Source of the DNA: Serinus canaria
Lineage: Eukaryota > Chordata > Aves > Passeriformes > Fringillidae
Assembly: GCF_022539315.1 (NCBI RefSeq)
Contig: NC_066343.1
Coordinates: 34,997,146 to 35,061,145 of the forward strand
Reading direction: 5' to 3'
Length of the DNA: 64,000 bases
Shown here one piece after another: positions 36,701-50,248 of the stretch. How positions within the stretch are numbered: position 1 is the first letter of the stretch; each line of letters begins with the position of its first letter. The translations under genes and the position numbers were made by a program. Under the pieces are notes generated by a model. The model saw only the letters and a list, made by a program, of their open reading frames with translations, ran no database searches and was not told the DNA's origin.

Positions 36701-39700
36701 GGCCAGTACTCCAAGGATACAGCCTTAAGTCGTGGCTTTAGGTTGTGCTTAATTGAGTGACTGCAGTTTCCTCTTCTAGGTCCTTTTGCTCCCTCCTTAA
36801 CCTCTTGTGCTGCTGGTGCTGCTTCACTTGAGTGAGATCTTTATGATGATGGGACTTTAGAGTGTCCTGGTTAAAAAATTTATTCTTCATCTTATTCCCC
36901 CTTATTCTGAACAGCTGATTTTTGAATTTGATTTTTATTTTTACTTTTTACCTCCACTGTACTAGGTGGTATGTTATTTGCCCAAACAAGCTGTGCCTGT
37001 TCTGTTCTTGTATTGTTCTCTTTAGTGCTTAATGCAAATCCTGCTAATCGGAGATTGTTTCTGTTTCAGGTACAAAAAACTGAGTCATTATTACACTAGC
37101 TTCCTCAAGTCCTGTTGATGGGCAGCATTCACTGTGTAGATTTAAGAGTCTGAATGCTGTGTAAACCCTGGCCTGACTATAGTATTGTTTTCAGAGTGGA
37201 CTAGTAAGTTGACTTTCAGGCCTGTAGACTTGCCTTATCCTTCCCCTACTGGTGGTCAGCCTTCTGCGGTCTTATGGATAAAATTATCACAGACAGGCTT
37301 GTGAAGGTGACATGTCATCCTTTCTAATCCAATAGAGTTTAATCTTTTGGACTGAACAGCTGACAGTATTGGAATGGGATTTGGTCATAGTTTATATTCT
37401 CTAAGCATTTTTATTTGTTGTTTTCTGTTTAAATTTGGCAAGCTAGCAGCAGAAACAATTCCATGTTCCTCCATAGCTTTGCTCCTATGAAGACCTCTTC
37501 CTTTGAGAAATGGTTTTTATGTTTTTGTGAAGTCTTCAGTGTGCTGCAGTAACACACTGAAGTGTTTGCTTTATCGTCTTTAATAGATCACTTTAAGGTC
37601 TTGTAATCTTGTTTGTCTCAATTTCAAGATGAGAGGACAAGGACTGGAGGTCTACACACTTTTACTGGATGAGATTTCACCTGAAAAATACCATTCTGCT
37701 CTAGGTTATTTAGTCTCACTGAGGCAATCCAAATGATGGCACATTTATTCCTTGAAATCATGCATCTTTGATATCCCCAGAACAGGTTTTGTGCTTTGCT
37801 GTCTGAGAGAGTGCTTCTTGGTCTTGAGAAATGCTTGTTGGTCTGAAAATTTATCAATCCTCCTGAAGTCAAAACTATGAAATAGGACCCTGCATAGCAT
37901 TGGGAGAGAGAAGTCCACCTAACCCATGCCTCTTCTGGCAGCATGGGAAGAGAGTACAGGGTCTGGCACGGGGTCTTTGCTTGCATTCACACTACTCGCT
38001 TAGCACCAGCTCATGGAGAGGGCTTTGTTTAGGGCACAGGGTATGGCTGCTAGAAGACCAGATAGAGTGCTCCTGAGAGAATAGGCACTTTTTCATATCT
38101 GTCTGCATTCGTATGCGTGAGATTGTCTCAGCTGATAGGTGTTTTCTAAGCTTGTGTGTAAGTACTGAAAGTGTGGTTGTACTACCCCTGTGGCCATTGT
38201 ACATGCTTCTGTGCAGTTGGAAGAGTCCTGTGGTGGCAAAGCAGTGGCTGCTAGAATGAGATACCTCTGCTAGTTGTGAAGGTAGCTGTGAAGGAGTGTG
38301 GTGAGTGGCTGGGAGATACTCACAGAGGAGGATGGAAAGTGATGGGAGGTGCTTACAAGCAAGCTACGCTGCCAGCTCCTCAGACTGTTAAAGGGACAGA
38401 TAAATAATGTTTATTAAACTTGTTTTCTCCCTGAAGCCTTATGAAGTGGCTTAGTAAGAGAGAACTAATTGGCAAGTGACATAAGCATTAAGATGTGTAA
38501 GCTGAAAGTAGTGCAAACTTTCACTGAATTGCCAAAGTTGTAACTTTTACAAGCCACGTGGAAATCCTCACAAGGCAGGCTTCTCACCTTCTTTCTTTTG
38601 GAGTTGCTGAGGTCTTCAGGTCTTTCTGATTAGTACAGTTTGGCTTTTTTGAGCTGTTGTTCAAGTGCCCTACCAAGAAGAGGCTTTCATGGAGTCTATT
38701 GTGATGTTTCAGTAGGCTTCCTGAACCAGGCTTTCACCAGCAGCCTCTGTGTGCCACAGGTGGAGTGCTCTGCTCAGTAACTGTTTTCCCAGGCATGGTC
38801 ACCTTGTGTTTTTGCAGTTACCATGTCCTTTGGAGGTGAAGCAGTTGATCCCAGGCTCTTGCACTCTTTCTCAGACATGGATCTGGCAACTGCACTATCA
38901 CGTATCAGAGAAGCTTGAACATAATGCATGTCTCTGAGAGCTGGAAAATGTACGAGAGCACTGGAGAGAAGATAGATGCCATTGACAAGTTCTGAGCCTC
39001 AGATGGAAAAAGACTCATCACTCATGGAGTGGTCTGAGCAATTGCTAATCAGCATCTCCTCTTGGTCAGGACCTGACCAGATTGTTTTCAGGACATGTAT
39101 TTTTGGAAAGTGTCCTGTGAAGCCTCTCTTGTTACACAGGAAGGACTCCTGTAGGAAGTCTTGCAAAAAATCCTGTAGTAGGTAGAATGAAGCAACCAGT
39201 TTTCATAGTCTGAGAAGCAGTGGGAGAAGCATCTTTGGTTCCCTGTGCATCATGAATAGTTTGGAAAACTTAGGTGAATGTCATCATGGTGGAACCTTTA
39301 TATCACTGCTGAAACATATATGAAATAAACCTAATTCTTTAGCTTGTCATAAGTTCATCATTGCCTTGGTGAAGGTTGATTTTGAGCAGTACTTTCAAAT
39401 ATTAACATTTTAAATTTTTTGTTTCATTCTAACAGAAAGGTAAGTAACCAATGATTTTTTTTTCCTCTTGAGGGGTGATGCCATTTAACATCACCTAAGG
39501 CAACACAGCATGACAAGTATTTTGCTTGCAGTCTTGAGGGAGGGGTCAACTGTTGTGAAATTGCATCACAATTTTCTGTCACTAAAGCATTGGATATGCC
39601 ACCAGCCTTTCAGAGCATATTAGATTTCAAAAACTTTAACTTATTCAGATACTTTTGAAGTGCCATGGCTCAAAAGAGCTAATGATAAAGTGCATAATGC

Positions 39701-41780
39701 CCATTGTGTTAGAAATATAGAGAAGCTGTTTGAGCATAGATACTCCTGTAGCTATATTTTTTCTGCAGAATGACTACTAGTTTTAGACTTCCTCAGAGAG
39801 AGATCAGGGAAATTTTGTAATCAATAAGGAGCAGCTTGTGTTGTGCCTTAAGGTGTGCAGTTGGCTGACCTTGCTGGTGAGCAACTTAGACCGTTGCATG
39901 CCAACTGTAGTGCAGTTTCTCATGTGTCACTGAACAACAAATCTGTTGTTCAAGACAGTGTTTTGCCAAGCAGAAATATGTCTGCAGCCTGTACGAATAA
40001 GGAAGCTTAAATGAAGCTTGCTAGCAAACAGTCCAGCAGGAGACAGGATTCTTAGCAACAAAAATAATGAGATCTGTCATTCTGTCTTAAATTGTCAAGG
40101 AGCGGTAGCAAAGCAGCTAATACATGGATGCTAATCTGGAGTACTGATTTCGGTTTGTAGTGTGTATATTCATGGTTACCTTGGATGACTTCTAATAGAT
40201 CTGCAAAAGCTACTTAAGAAAAGCAAGCTGATTGTTAGTAGATTTAAATTCTCAGTGCAAGTCTACACATCCTATAGGAAACTTGAAGATTAGTGGTTTT
40301 CAATTTATTATAAAAAAAATGATAAAATTTCTGGATTCAAAGAAGGCTAGATAATAATTTTCTGGGAAGAAAACTGTATATCAGAAGTTGCTCCACAAAT
40401 AACATTGTGGTGTTCACATTTTAATAATGGGACATCGTTTTGGATTTTTTTTTGTTATAAATTCTTGCAATAGCTTAATATTCCAATTAGAGAAAATTGG
40501 GGAAAGTGTCAAGGGAGAGTGAGAACGAAAATAATCCTTTAGTAAGAGTCATTCATTTGTGTAGTGTATTAAGTCTGCCTTTATCAAACAAAAATAAAAA
40601 CCAAAACAAATGACCAGATTTTTAGCAAATAAACTGCATAGCAGTCGAAATATAAATTTAGAAAATTAGTACATTTACAAAGAACTTTCAAGGTTAAAGT
40701 TTAATTGAGTTGAATTAATGTAGAAGGGTGATACTTGTTTTCCTTTGTAAAAAGGGCCTATTTGTTTTATAGGCTGTATTGGGGCTTTTGTTAGTTTCTT
40801 GCTTTATTAAGCGTGCTTCAGAAGAGAAGGGTATTTTGTGGTGTAGAATGACGCTTGGAATATAGACAGTGAAGATGTCCTTTCAAGTCCTGTCTCTACT
40901 TGTTCTGGGTTTTGCACCAAGGGAAAGGGAAATAGCAGTCTTAAGGATGTTCTTTGCATGTTTTCTGGTAACGTGTTACCAGTGTCTGATGATCTCAGAA
41001 AGTTATAAAGGGATACAGGGAGGCAGCTAATGGCTGGAGCACCTCTGCAGAATCTGGTTCACAAGTAACATTAATTGCCATTGAATTCTCTGACATATCT
41101 CTCTTGTTTGGGATTAAGTGTTGCATTTGGCTCAGCTTAACCTAGTTTTTCAACTCTGACATTTGAAATGTGAAAGCTGTAAGTATTCTGGGGTGGGAAT
41201 CTCTGGTTTGAGATAAGACATGAATGGTGGTTGCTGTGGCATTTGGAGGTCAGCATTGCCAAGGAAAGCTTTGTTTCTTTGTTGAGCCCTAAACCTTGTA
41301 GGAAGCACATAAATCTCATCTTGCCTCTAATGCCTTTGTGTAATTTTCCAGTTCTGCTTTTCTGTAATATTAAAAACCCTCATATTTAGCTTTCAACGGC
41401 TAGAAACTCATAGTAATTATCTGTTTAATCAGCAGAGTTTGAGGCAGAACCTCTGTGGTGTGCATATCTCCTATCTTTCTTGTTAAAACATCTATAATGA
41501 TAGTGCAAACAAAGTTTTCCAAGTTAATTGAGTGTTATAATGACTCTGCAGCATTTCATTTGGCATAAGAAAAAGCTCATTTAGGCTTTGCAGGAGTTAA
41601 AATCCCAATAATGCTCATGAGAATGTTCTGTGAGCAAAGCTTGTATTAATCCTGTTCCTGACATGCTCACACATAATTTGATGTGAAACCTGAAGCACTT
41701 GTACTGAAAGATCTGCACCTGCGTTTTTAGATGTACAGAAAGCAGTACTATGGGCACAGACTGAAACCCAGTTACTAGGT

Positions 41781-41799
41781 AAAGGTCAAAGTGACCTTT
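41781..41799. promoter_or_regulatory. Perfect oestrogen-response-element-type palindrome
   Basis: AAAGGTCA AAG TGACCTTT: two AGGTCA half-sites in inverted orientation with a three-base spacer, matching the consensus oestrogen receptor site AGGTCAnnnTGACCT at all fixed positions, with arms extended to 8 bp. The sequence match is direct; receptor binding and any link to the SEMA4D gene 17 kb downstream are inference. Confidence 0.55.
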
Positions 41800-44700
41800 G
41801 CATTATTAATATCAGCACAAGGGTTGTATTGAGGCAGGAAAAGTTATGATCAATGCTGTATAACCCCATAGAATAGATGTAACAGCACATGATTAATCAT
41901 TGCATTTGTGGAAGATATCCCAAAGTCAGAGTGTTTTGGGTTGTTTGGTTTTTGTTTTTTTTTTTTTCAAACTCCTGAGTCAGTCATTGCTGAGTTGTTG
42001 CTGACTGAGTTCTGCTTATGTTTAACAAGTTCTGTGCAAACATTTTTTATTTGCTGGTATCTATAATTTCTTTGTATATCTTGCAGAAGAGTGCAGACTC
42101 CCTGGCTGTACATAGTTTAAAAAACAGCAAAAGTTATTAATGAGCAATGGTAAAATAATTTGAGGATGATTTGTAAAATCCGTGTCTGTGCTGTTGGTGG
42201 AAAGCATTAGCAGCGTATTTCAGAAGTATGGTTTTGTTACTTCTCAGCATAAAAATTGAGAGGGTTGATGTAGAGTTTTTAATGTAGTGAAAAAGGATAG
42301 TTCATTTCTGACCTAGCCAAATCTTAAACACAGCAAAATCCCACACCTTTTTAAAAATGCTTGCCACTGAAGCTGTTTGCATTAGCTATATCTGTTAGAG
42401 TGAGATGATGATTTCTTAAATTTCAAGGCTATTTTAGTGTATTTCTTGCTTGGTAGGAAAACGTGAGTTGCACTTTGCTGTTGGAGATGATCTCAGCTAT
42501 TTTAAATGATCCTTGCAGTGTGTGGTGAATTCTGAATTTTGACCCTAGACATCATGTGTCATGTTTTGAGTGAGGTTGGCTGGGACATGTGGTTGTGCCA
42601 TGGGATGTGATCATTGCCAGTCCTTAGGGACAGTGGAATTTCTTGAATATGCTAGCAAATGTAATGGTAACACGCTTGTGGCAAGGGTTTAAGGTGATGA
42701 GAGGGAATTGTAGCTGCTTATCACTGGCAGAATAAAGTAAGTTGTTTTCATAATGATGTTGCAGCAGAAGAGCAGTGTTTACTCTTGGGGAAGTGGTGTT
42801 GCCCTTGTGTAGACTTCTGTCTTCTCAACATCTTTTTCAGCAGGCAGTCCTGCAGGAAGCTCCATACCTAGTGGGTGCTGTACAGCATCTGAGGGGAGAG
42901 AGCCACATTATGTCTGTCACAGGCCTAGTCATACACAGCCCTCAGACCTTCAGGGTTTTCTTTCGTGGACCAGGATCTCTCATCTCTTCCTCATTTTTTC
43001 TTATTTTGCCTGAGATCAGGCAAGGAGGACTTGGAGTGAGTCTTACTTGGCACTCCCATTTTTTTTTTCCCCTCTACCCAAGGAAGGCCTAGACTTTTCC
43101 CATAGTGTTGCACTTGTATTTCAGTCTGCCAGAAGCTAGCATGGCTGCTGAAAGGGACACTATGCATGGATTTAAACTCCCATGATCTAGCCCCTCCCCA
43201 AAGCATATTTTCAGCCTGTGGAAGTTGATCAGTTGACCTCCCTGATTAGGTGCACACTGGTGTAGATCTGGATGGGGAGTTATGGATAGAGACCAGAGGA
43301 GACAGAAGCAGGCAGGGGCAGGATGGCTTAAGTAAGTAGGCTGGATGCCTTGCAACTGTAAGGAAGAAGAGCAGTTATCTTGCTTGTTTTCCCAGCCTCA
43401 TTTCGGGGATCCAGGGGACAATTGTTTTAAGCAGTTCACCCTGGCACATTGGTGAAGTTATGATAAGTGTCTTAAAACTCAGGTGTACATGTAATGCATC
43501 ATCCGGTGTCTAGGACCTATATAGCCTAAATGTACTAAAAAAGTGAATTATCTCATCCTGCAAGTGGAATACTGCAGGAGAAAGAGGAAAAAAATTGTTA
43601 CCTGGTGGTAAACCAGGTGTGAGGGCTGAGAATGTCAGACTCCACTTGTGTCAGTGCAATGAAACTTGAAAAACTGCATTGCTTTTTTATGCTGTTGCTG
43701 TCGTGTCTGAAAATAGAGCTTCACATTTGTTGTCTGAAAGTCAGGTATCAAAGAGTATTTATGGAAAGTAAAAATAAGATGTTCCTGTTATTTTCATTGG
43801 TGCAAGGGTAAGCAGACCTGAGGGAAATTACCAGTTTTATAGTATGCTGTTGTTGTTAATTCTTTATTCTGTATCAGATTTTCAGTGGAAATAAGTTTAA
43901 AAGCCAAGACTGCATTTGCTTTGAGAGGATTCCCTATGTGACTTTATTGCATGAATAGGTGACAGGAAAAAAGGAATTGAAGCTCTGTGTAAATCTTAAT
44001 ATCCCTGTCTTTTGTCATACAGAAACCTGAGTGGTGAAACTTGCTGCTGAAAAGCAGCTTCCCAAACAAACAGCGCATGCATAGAGGCACTGGCTTCAGG
44101 AGTGTTGGAAAGAGAATTGACAGCTTCTGATGGCGAATCTTCAGCTAACTGCCATAGAAATACAATTAATTGAGGAAAAAGCTTTTTGAAAAAAGGGTTT
44201 TACTGCACCACCCTCTGTTGTATTGCACTAAATGTAACACGGTCTTATAACCTTCAACGTGTGTAATGCCAGATAGAGGGAAAATTGCGCAGATTTTACT
44301 GTTCAGGCAGCATGATTCATGCAAAATACAAAGCTGGATTTGTGTGGTTGGCAGTAGAAGCGGCTATGTAGAGGGACAGGTAAAGCATTTGCAAGTGGTA
44401 ATGCTTTCATGACCTCGCTGCATCCAAAACTGAGAACTCAGAATTATTATCGCAGACCTGTTCAGCATTTTGTTGTTGTAATTCTTTGTTCCAGCTGTAG
44501 CTGGGAATGTATGAATTTCTTGTGGTCCGTTCTGGTTGTCTTGCTACATTGAATGGGTGTGTTTTTGTCATGCTGTGAAGTGTTGTCCTAACCAGTTCTA
44601 GTGACATTCTCTTTATGATTTGTACAATTGAACATGAGAGTAAGATAGTTTTAAAGTGGCATGTGTGGTAAAGCAGGTGTGGTGCATTATAGTGAGATAA

Positions 44701-47700
44701 AGACACTCAGAACTAGAACAAATTTTACTTGTTCATAAGTCAGAGATGTCCTTGCATAACTTGTAATGCTTGAGGAAATCCCTTTTTATAGCTTTTTAGG
44801 GTTTTTTTTTTTTTGACACAAACAGTTTTGTTTTGGTTTTACAAAAAATGGGTGCATTCCACCTGTGAATTTTAATTGGGATTTTTTTAATAGTAAATAC
44901 CGCTGCAAGGTTCAATTTCTGATTTTTATATAGCCAAAGACATTCTAAGTTTTGTTTTCATTACTTCTCCACTGTTTTGAATAACTTGGTTCAAATTCCC
45001 TACTTCAGCAACCTTGTGCAACTCCCTCAGGGAGGCTGTGCTAGGTCTTACAAAAGCAGGGAGCTGACTCTGGCTCCTTGAATTGAAGTTGCCTGTTTCT
45101 TCCAGCGCAGAAGCTTTTTCTCAGGACGGACAGGTAACTTCTTCCAAGGCTCTTCCTCTTCAGGGTGCAGAATGTTTTGCTGTGCAGTTGAAGAAGTACT
45201 GGTTTGTAATTTTATATGTTGATGTGAAAATTGCTCCTCTTTTTCCTTCTGTGGCACTTAATGCCAAATAACTTTAGGGAATTGAAAAAGAAAAACGAAG
45301 GCAGTGTCTTGAACGTGCTTTTAAAGCTAGTTTAAGGCTGGTTTTGCATTCCCTGAGTAGCACAAGGTGTTGACAATGTGTAGGAATATGTACAGCCAAA
45401 CAAGTTGAGTGTTCTCAGTGGGCAAGCTGGCCCAGAGATACTTTGATAGTGAAAACTGCATCTGTGTGGAAAAGGTAGTTGTTATATTTGCCTGTTCTGA
45501 GAGTCAAGAAACTTCAGAATCTGGAACCTGTCAGTAACTGGTGTATTTTGTTAAAAACTCGCTTGAAAGCCTGAAAAACTAGAATCTGATACTGAACTGG
45601 GTTTTTCTACACTATCAAGATAGTAAAATAGTAATTTTTAAAGAATGTGAACAATTCTTCATGTCTTTTCCTTGTGGGGTTTTTTTGGGGGGAGGTGGGG
45701 GAGGGCTGTGTATTTCTCAAGGCAAGAAAGAAAAATACCAGGACAGCATTGAAAAATACTTAAGTATGAAACACTGAAATGTAGGTTTTTTGTAATCTAT
45801 GTTCAGATAACTATTAAACCTGTCAACACAACTGATGCAGTTTATGACTGCATTTATGACTTTTCTGTTTATGCAGAAAAGTAAAACCAGGAAATACTGT
45901 AGTATTACATAGTTGAAAAGGAACAAAAGTTCTCTGAAAGTGAGAAAATTTGCTTATTTGATCTAAGCTTTTATGAAAGCAAGTGGTATAATAGAGCATG
46001 TTGATCTTTGTTTTAGCTTTCCTGGGTTGGCATGTTGTCAGAATGAATATGGAAATAAGTAACTTCTCTTATTAATATTAGAAGATGTTTCCCCATAATT
46101 GGCAACTGATAGTCTTTTGGGTAAGATGTGTTTTTGTGGGTCTTTGGGGGTTTTTTAGCTCTTGATTTTCCTTTAGGGACCTTAAAGACATCTAATAAAG
46201 AACCATAATGAAAATTGCAGGCAGAATGTAGACTTCCATTTTCTTTTACTTTTCATTGAATAGCAAGAATAAGATTTAGAGGCTTATCTGCTGTTTCTTC
46301 TTGTTCAGGTTTTTTAACCAGCAAATAATTTCCACGATTGCTCCTTTTCTGATAGAAGGAGAAGACATGGATTACATGGGATTTTATGACAAGAGTAGTA
46401 GTAATTGTCTCCTTTATATTGAACTTCTTGAAGTAGAAAAATTTTTGATTGTGGAGGTGGTTACAGTGATTTCTGCTCTCCAAAGACTTGTATATTCACC
46501 AGAATATTGTTGTGTCCCTTCTGAATTTTTTGTTTCCTCAGTGAGGGCTGTGTGAATACATAAAGATTTTTCATACCCCTGAAATGGTGCCTTAAAAAGA
46601 TTAGTCTCAAGTGAGGGTGCTGATACTTGTTACTTTCTTTATGCATTTGTGCTGTGGCTGTTGCCCTCACACAGTTGTGTTGGTGTTCTCTGCCTTTACT
46701 GGAATTTGGTTCAGAACCACTACCATGTTTTTTATAAAAATACTCTTGTGTTGATATTTGTACAGTATTGTAGCTGGAAGAAAGCTGAAATTCTGAAACC
46801 CACTCAAATCCTCTCCTAGATACTATCATGAAAGCTCCCATTCAGTTTTATAGAGGTTAAGTTGCTTAACAACAGTTTCTCGCAATATACTTAAAAATGG
46901 AGAAACTCTTATCATGGCAGTAGCTGGCCCAACCTTGATATTCTTATTTTGTCATTGGGATACAGAAGGCATTTGTAGCTCTCTGCCACCAGTTTATTCT
47001 CTATATTTTTTCTGGGTTTTTTGAAGATGCTTATGATATCTGAGGAGTGCCGAGGTGACAGAAATTAAACCTGAGGATCCCAGCAGAGTTTGGGTGTGAT
47101 AGAGATGTCTTTTTGAGATCCAGCAGGGCTTTTTTCACTTCATTGTTTCAGAACAAGGTTTAACATGGGCCTCTGCTTCAGGTTAAAGCTCACAAACTTA
47201 TTTTTCCTGTAATGTTTAGTAAAAGTATACTGGTGTTGATAGGCAGTTAAATGGGTCTGTGAAATTAAGATGTTTTTTATGAAAAGTAAACTTTGCAGGC
47301 AGGAAAGGGGAAAAAAAATTTTGGGCTTTGCTCTCTAAATATTGTAGCACATTTGTTACTTGATTTTTCACCCCCAGTGTCTTGCACAGGTGGTGCAGGT
47401 ATAATCACCAGCCCTATCCAGAGTGGAGTGGGGGCAATGTCAGCAGCAGTTATTTTAGTGTTTCAGATGAATTATTTAAATACAGTGATGGTAGCGTGCA
47501 CTGATCTTGAAATTCATAATCTGGCCTACCTTTTCATGTAATTCAAAACTGTAAAACCACACATAGCATTAACAGGAAAGTTCTTAGTCACAGACACTGT
47601 CTGTGGGCAGCTGTCTCTGCAGTCTTACTCATAGCTTTATGTTGGCTTTATTGTGGCTTCCCCATAAGCTTTTAAAATAGTTTTTTTAAGAAAGCCGGTA

Positions 47701-49674
47701 TGTATAGGTTGTGGCTGACTTGAATAGAGGTAGCAAATATAGCTCTAGTTGTGATTATCAAGGTATTTATCTGGAAATGGTGTTTCAGTAAGGTCGGTGT
47801 ATAGTGCTGTAGCACTTGAAATGTTCCCAAACTTAAAATTTGCCCCTCTGGGCTCCCAAAGAAACTTCCAAGTAAAGAAAATTTGTTTATAAGCTAGTTT
47901 TCTTGAGTTTTCTTTTTTCTTCTCTTCATTTAGAATCACAAGGACCTGGTTACAGGAGGCATGGGCTTGAATAGAAAATGAAAGAAATGCTCCTGATCTA
48001 GGTGGTAATTGATGTGCAGGAGGAAAAATAGTACGTGGTAGTTGTTCTTTGGGTTTTTAATTTTTTTTTTTAAATGCAAGAAGGATGCAACGGCCAGAAG
48101 TACCTTGTAATACATTAATGTGGTTTGGAATTTGACAGAACAGAAGCCCTTCAAATAAATAAAGTGTATGCAAACACACATATATTGAAGGATCTTTTAT
48201 GAAAAATTTTGTTAGGGCAACTATCCCTTTATTCTACATGATGTATTCCAGACTGTCTTTCATTTGTAATCCAGTAGGTGTTTTCTTTAATCTTTGCAGA
48301 CTTAGTCACACTTGTCAAAATAATGAGCTATTCGTGGTATAATTTTTCTCCCCAAGCTGAAGTAATCATTGCCAGAAGAAACAGTTCAGAGGGCTTTTTT
48401 CCCATAAGTTTAGACTTAGGTACTCTTAAAACCTGTTAAGGGCATAAGTTTTGTTAAGGATCTTCTGCAGTACCTGCTGTAAAGGATCACCTGTGAGGTT
48501 TGGGTTGAACAAGAGCACCTGAAGGATGTCTGCCAACCTGCAGTGCTCACACAGATGTTTAATTTCATGCTCAAGTCCTAGTTGGATTAAAGGGCTTAAT
48601 TATGTCATAGCTTCTGGCAAGCTGGGAGTATTTCTTGTGTGCAGCATGGCTACAGGTGGTGTCTTGACAGGCAGGCAGTGGCAGTGTGACCAAAGGAGAA
48701 TGAGCCCCTACTTGCAAACCACCCTTCACCTTAGCCCAGCTACCCTCACACTCAGCCCCATGCCTGTGGGCTTCTCTGCCGGAAGCACTGATGGTTACTG
48801 GCCCCTTCCCAAAGACCACACTGAGGAGGGATGGACTGCTTTTAGGAGCAGAGTTCTTGAGCTGAGGTGCCACAGCTTGGAAGTCCTAGCAGTTCATCTA
48901 CTTCTTTCCATTTCCGTGGAGGTTCAGAGGCTGGCTGAGAAGTGGCCTGACCTCCAGCCATCTGCCACCTGTCTTTCAGTCCCCAGTGACCTCAGATCAT
49001 AGTTCAGAAACATGGAGCTATTTGCTGAGACTTGAAAACCTCCATGTCAGGCTGTTTGAAGTAAGCCAGGAAAGTATACAGGTCAGCTAATTTGTTGCTA
49101 GGCTTTTCCGAGGAGTTTCACACTTTCTGTAGCTATTCATTTAGATTGCAAGTGCTTTGTTATAGTGAAAGTGCTTGTACAAGCTATAGGCTGCTGGAAG
49201 CTCTTTCTCAAGAGCGGCAAAATAGAATTTTCTTTTTCTCTTAAGGTACCTGAAGCCAAAATAGATGATTATAGTTTGCTCTGGGAGCATAAGCTGTAGG
49301 GAGGCGTGCTTGGATCTTGGTACCAATAGTGTCTGTGTTGATTGATAGCCTCTTGTGGCAAGCAGGAATTTTTGGTAAATTTTACCTATTCACTTCAATA
49401 CTGAGTAGCTAAAGCCATAGAGGTGATTTGGACGTTGGTTTGTGGAGAACTTCATAACTGATCAGATGATTTACAGCTTGCCTGCCCTAGTTTGTTTTCA
49501 GCAGAATGAAAGGTGGATGGGGCCTTTTACATCAAAAGTAAGTCAGTTACATTCTGCTACTGTTTGTGAAAAGTAGCCGTTGGGAATAACATGGATGGAT
49601 ATAATGCATTTTCATGGTGTATCTTGTTCAGAAACAATTGTGGGGAGAATCAGACTACCTTGCCCTCTTTATAT

Positions 49675-49783
49675 GCTAGTATTCTCCGCCTGCGAAGCAG
49701 GCACAGGCCTAGCCCTGCTAGTAGCCTCTACCCGGACCCACAGCTCCAACCACCTACACAACATCAACCTTCTACAGTGCTAA
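49675..49783 (+). pseudogene. ND4L: NUMT: 3' end of mitochondrial ND4L
   Basis: In the vertebrate mitochondrial code this reads the C-terminal ~36 residues of ND4L ([16 protein letters not shown], ending NLLQC and a stop). ND4L is a membrane subunit of respiratory complex I. It is a nuclear copy, not a functional gene: it begins mid-gene at a junction with nuclear repeat sequence (CTTTATAT) and uses a code the nucleus does not read. Its stop overlaps the ND4 start by 7 bases exactly as in mitochondrial DNA. Confidence 0.95.
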
Positions 49784-50248
49784 AAATTATTATTCCAACT
49801 GCAGCATTCCTACCCCTAACCTTCTTGTCCCCACTTAAACATCTATGAACTAACATTAGATTACACAGCCTGCTAATTGCCACTATCAGCCTACAGTGAC
49901 TAACACCAACATACTACCCAAGCAAAGGCCTAACTCCCTGAACATCAATCAACCAAATCTCCTCCCCACTACTAGTCCTCTCATGCTGACTCCTGCCCCT
50001 CATAATCATAGCAAGCCAAAATCACTTAGAACAGGAACCTGCTGTCCGCAAACGAATCTTTGCCACAACAGTAATTCTAGCCCAACTATTCATTCTTCTA
50101 GCCTTCTCAGCCTCAGAGCTAATACTCTTCTACATCACAATTGAAGCAACCCTAATCCCCACACTCGTCCTCATCACACGATGAGGAAACCAATCAGAAC
50201 GCCTAAACGCCAGCATTTGTCTCTTACTCTACACACTAGCAAGTTACT
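49777..50248 (+). pseudogene. ND4: NUMT: 5' part of mitochondrial ND4
   Basis: The sequence starts at GTG in the position of the mitochondrial ATG and reads about 155 codons of ND4 without interruption if TGA is tryptophan and ATA methionine. Recognisable segments are LKIIIPT at the start, [22 protein letters not shown] and LITRWGNQSERL. ND4 is a proton-pumping membrane subunit of complex I. In the nuclear code the frame is stopped by several TGA codons, so it is a dead copy. The open mitochondrial frame indicates a recent transfer. Homology stops at about AGCAAGTTACT, where nuclear sequence resumes. Confidence 0.96.

Larger units (their letters stand above)
32431..49584. other. Non-coding, AT-rich DNA
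   Basis: No supported gene. A second T/G-rich run lies at 32771-32830 (TTTGTTTG type). The longest open frame (plus 48526-49002, 158 codons) lies in a GC-richer patch but has no recognisable domain. Small palindromes at 33706 and 41781 are listed separately. Confidence 0.7.

Noticed and set aside
46301..46555. 84-codon acidic frame with MDYMGFYDKSSS
   Set aside because: No family recognised, and no good splice sites at its ends that would make it an exon.
48526..49002. 158-codon open frame on the plus strand
   Set aside because: It lies in a GC-richer patch where stops are rarer; no known family, no repeated or periodic features, no neighbouring exon.
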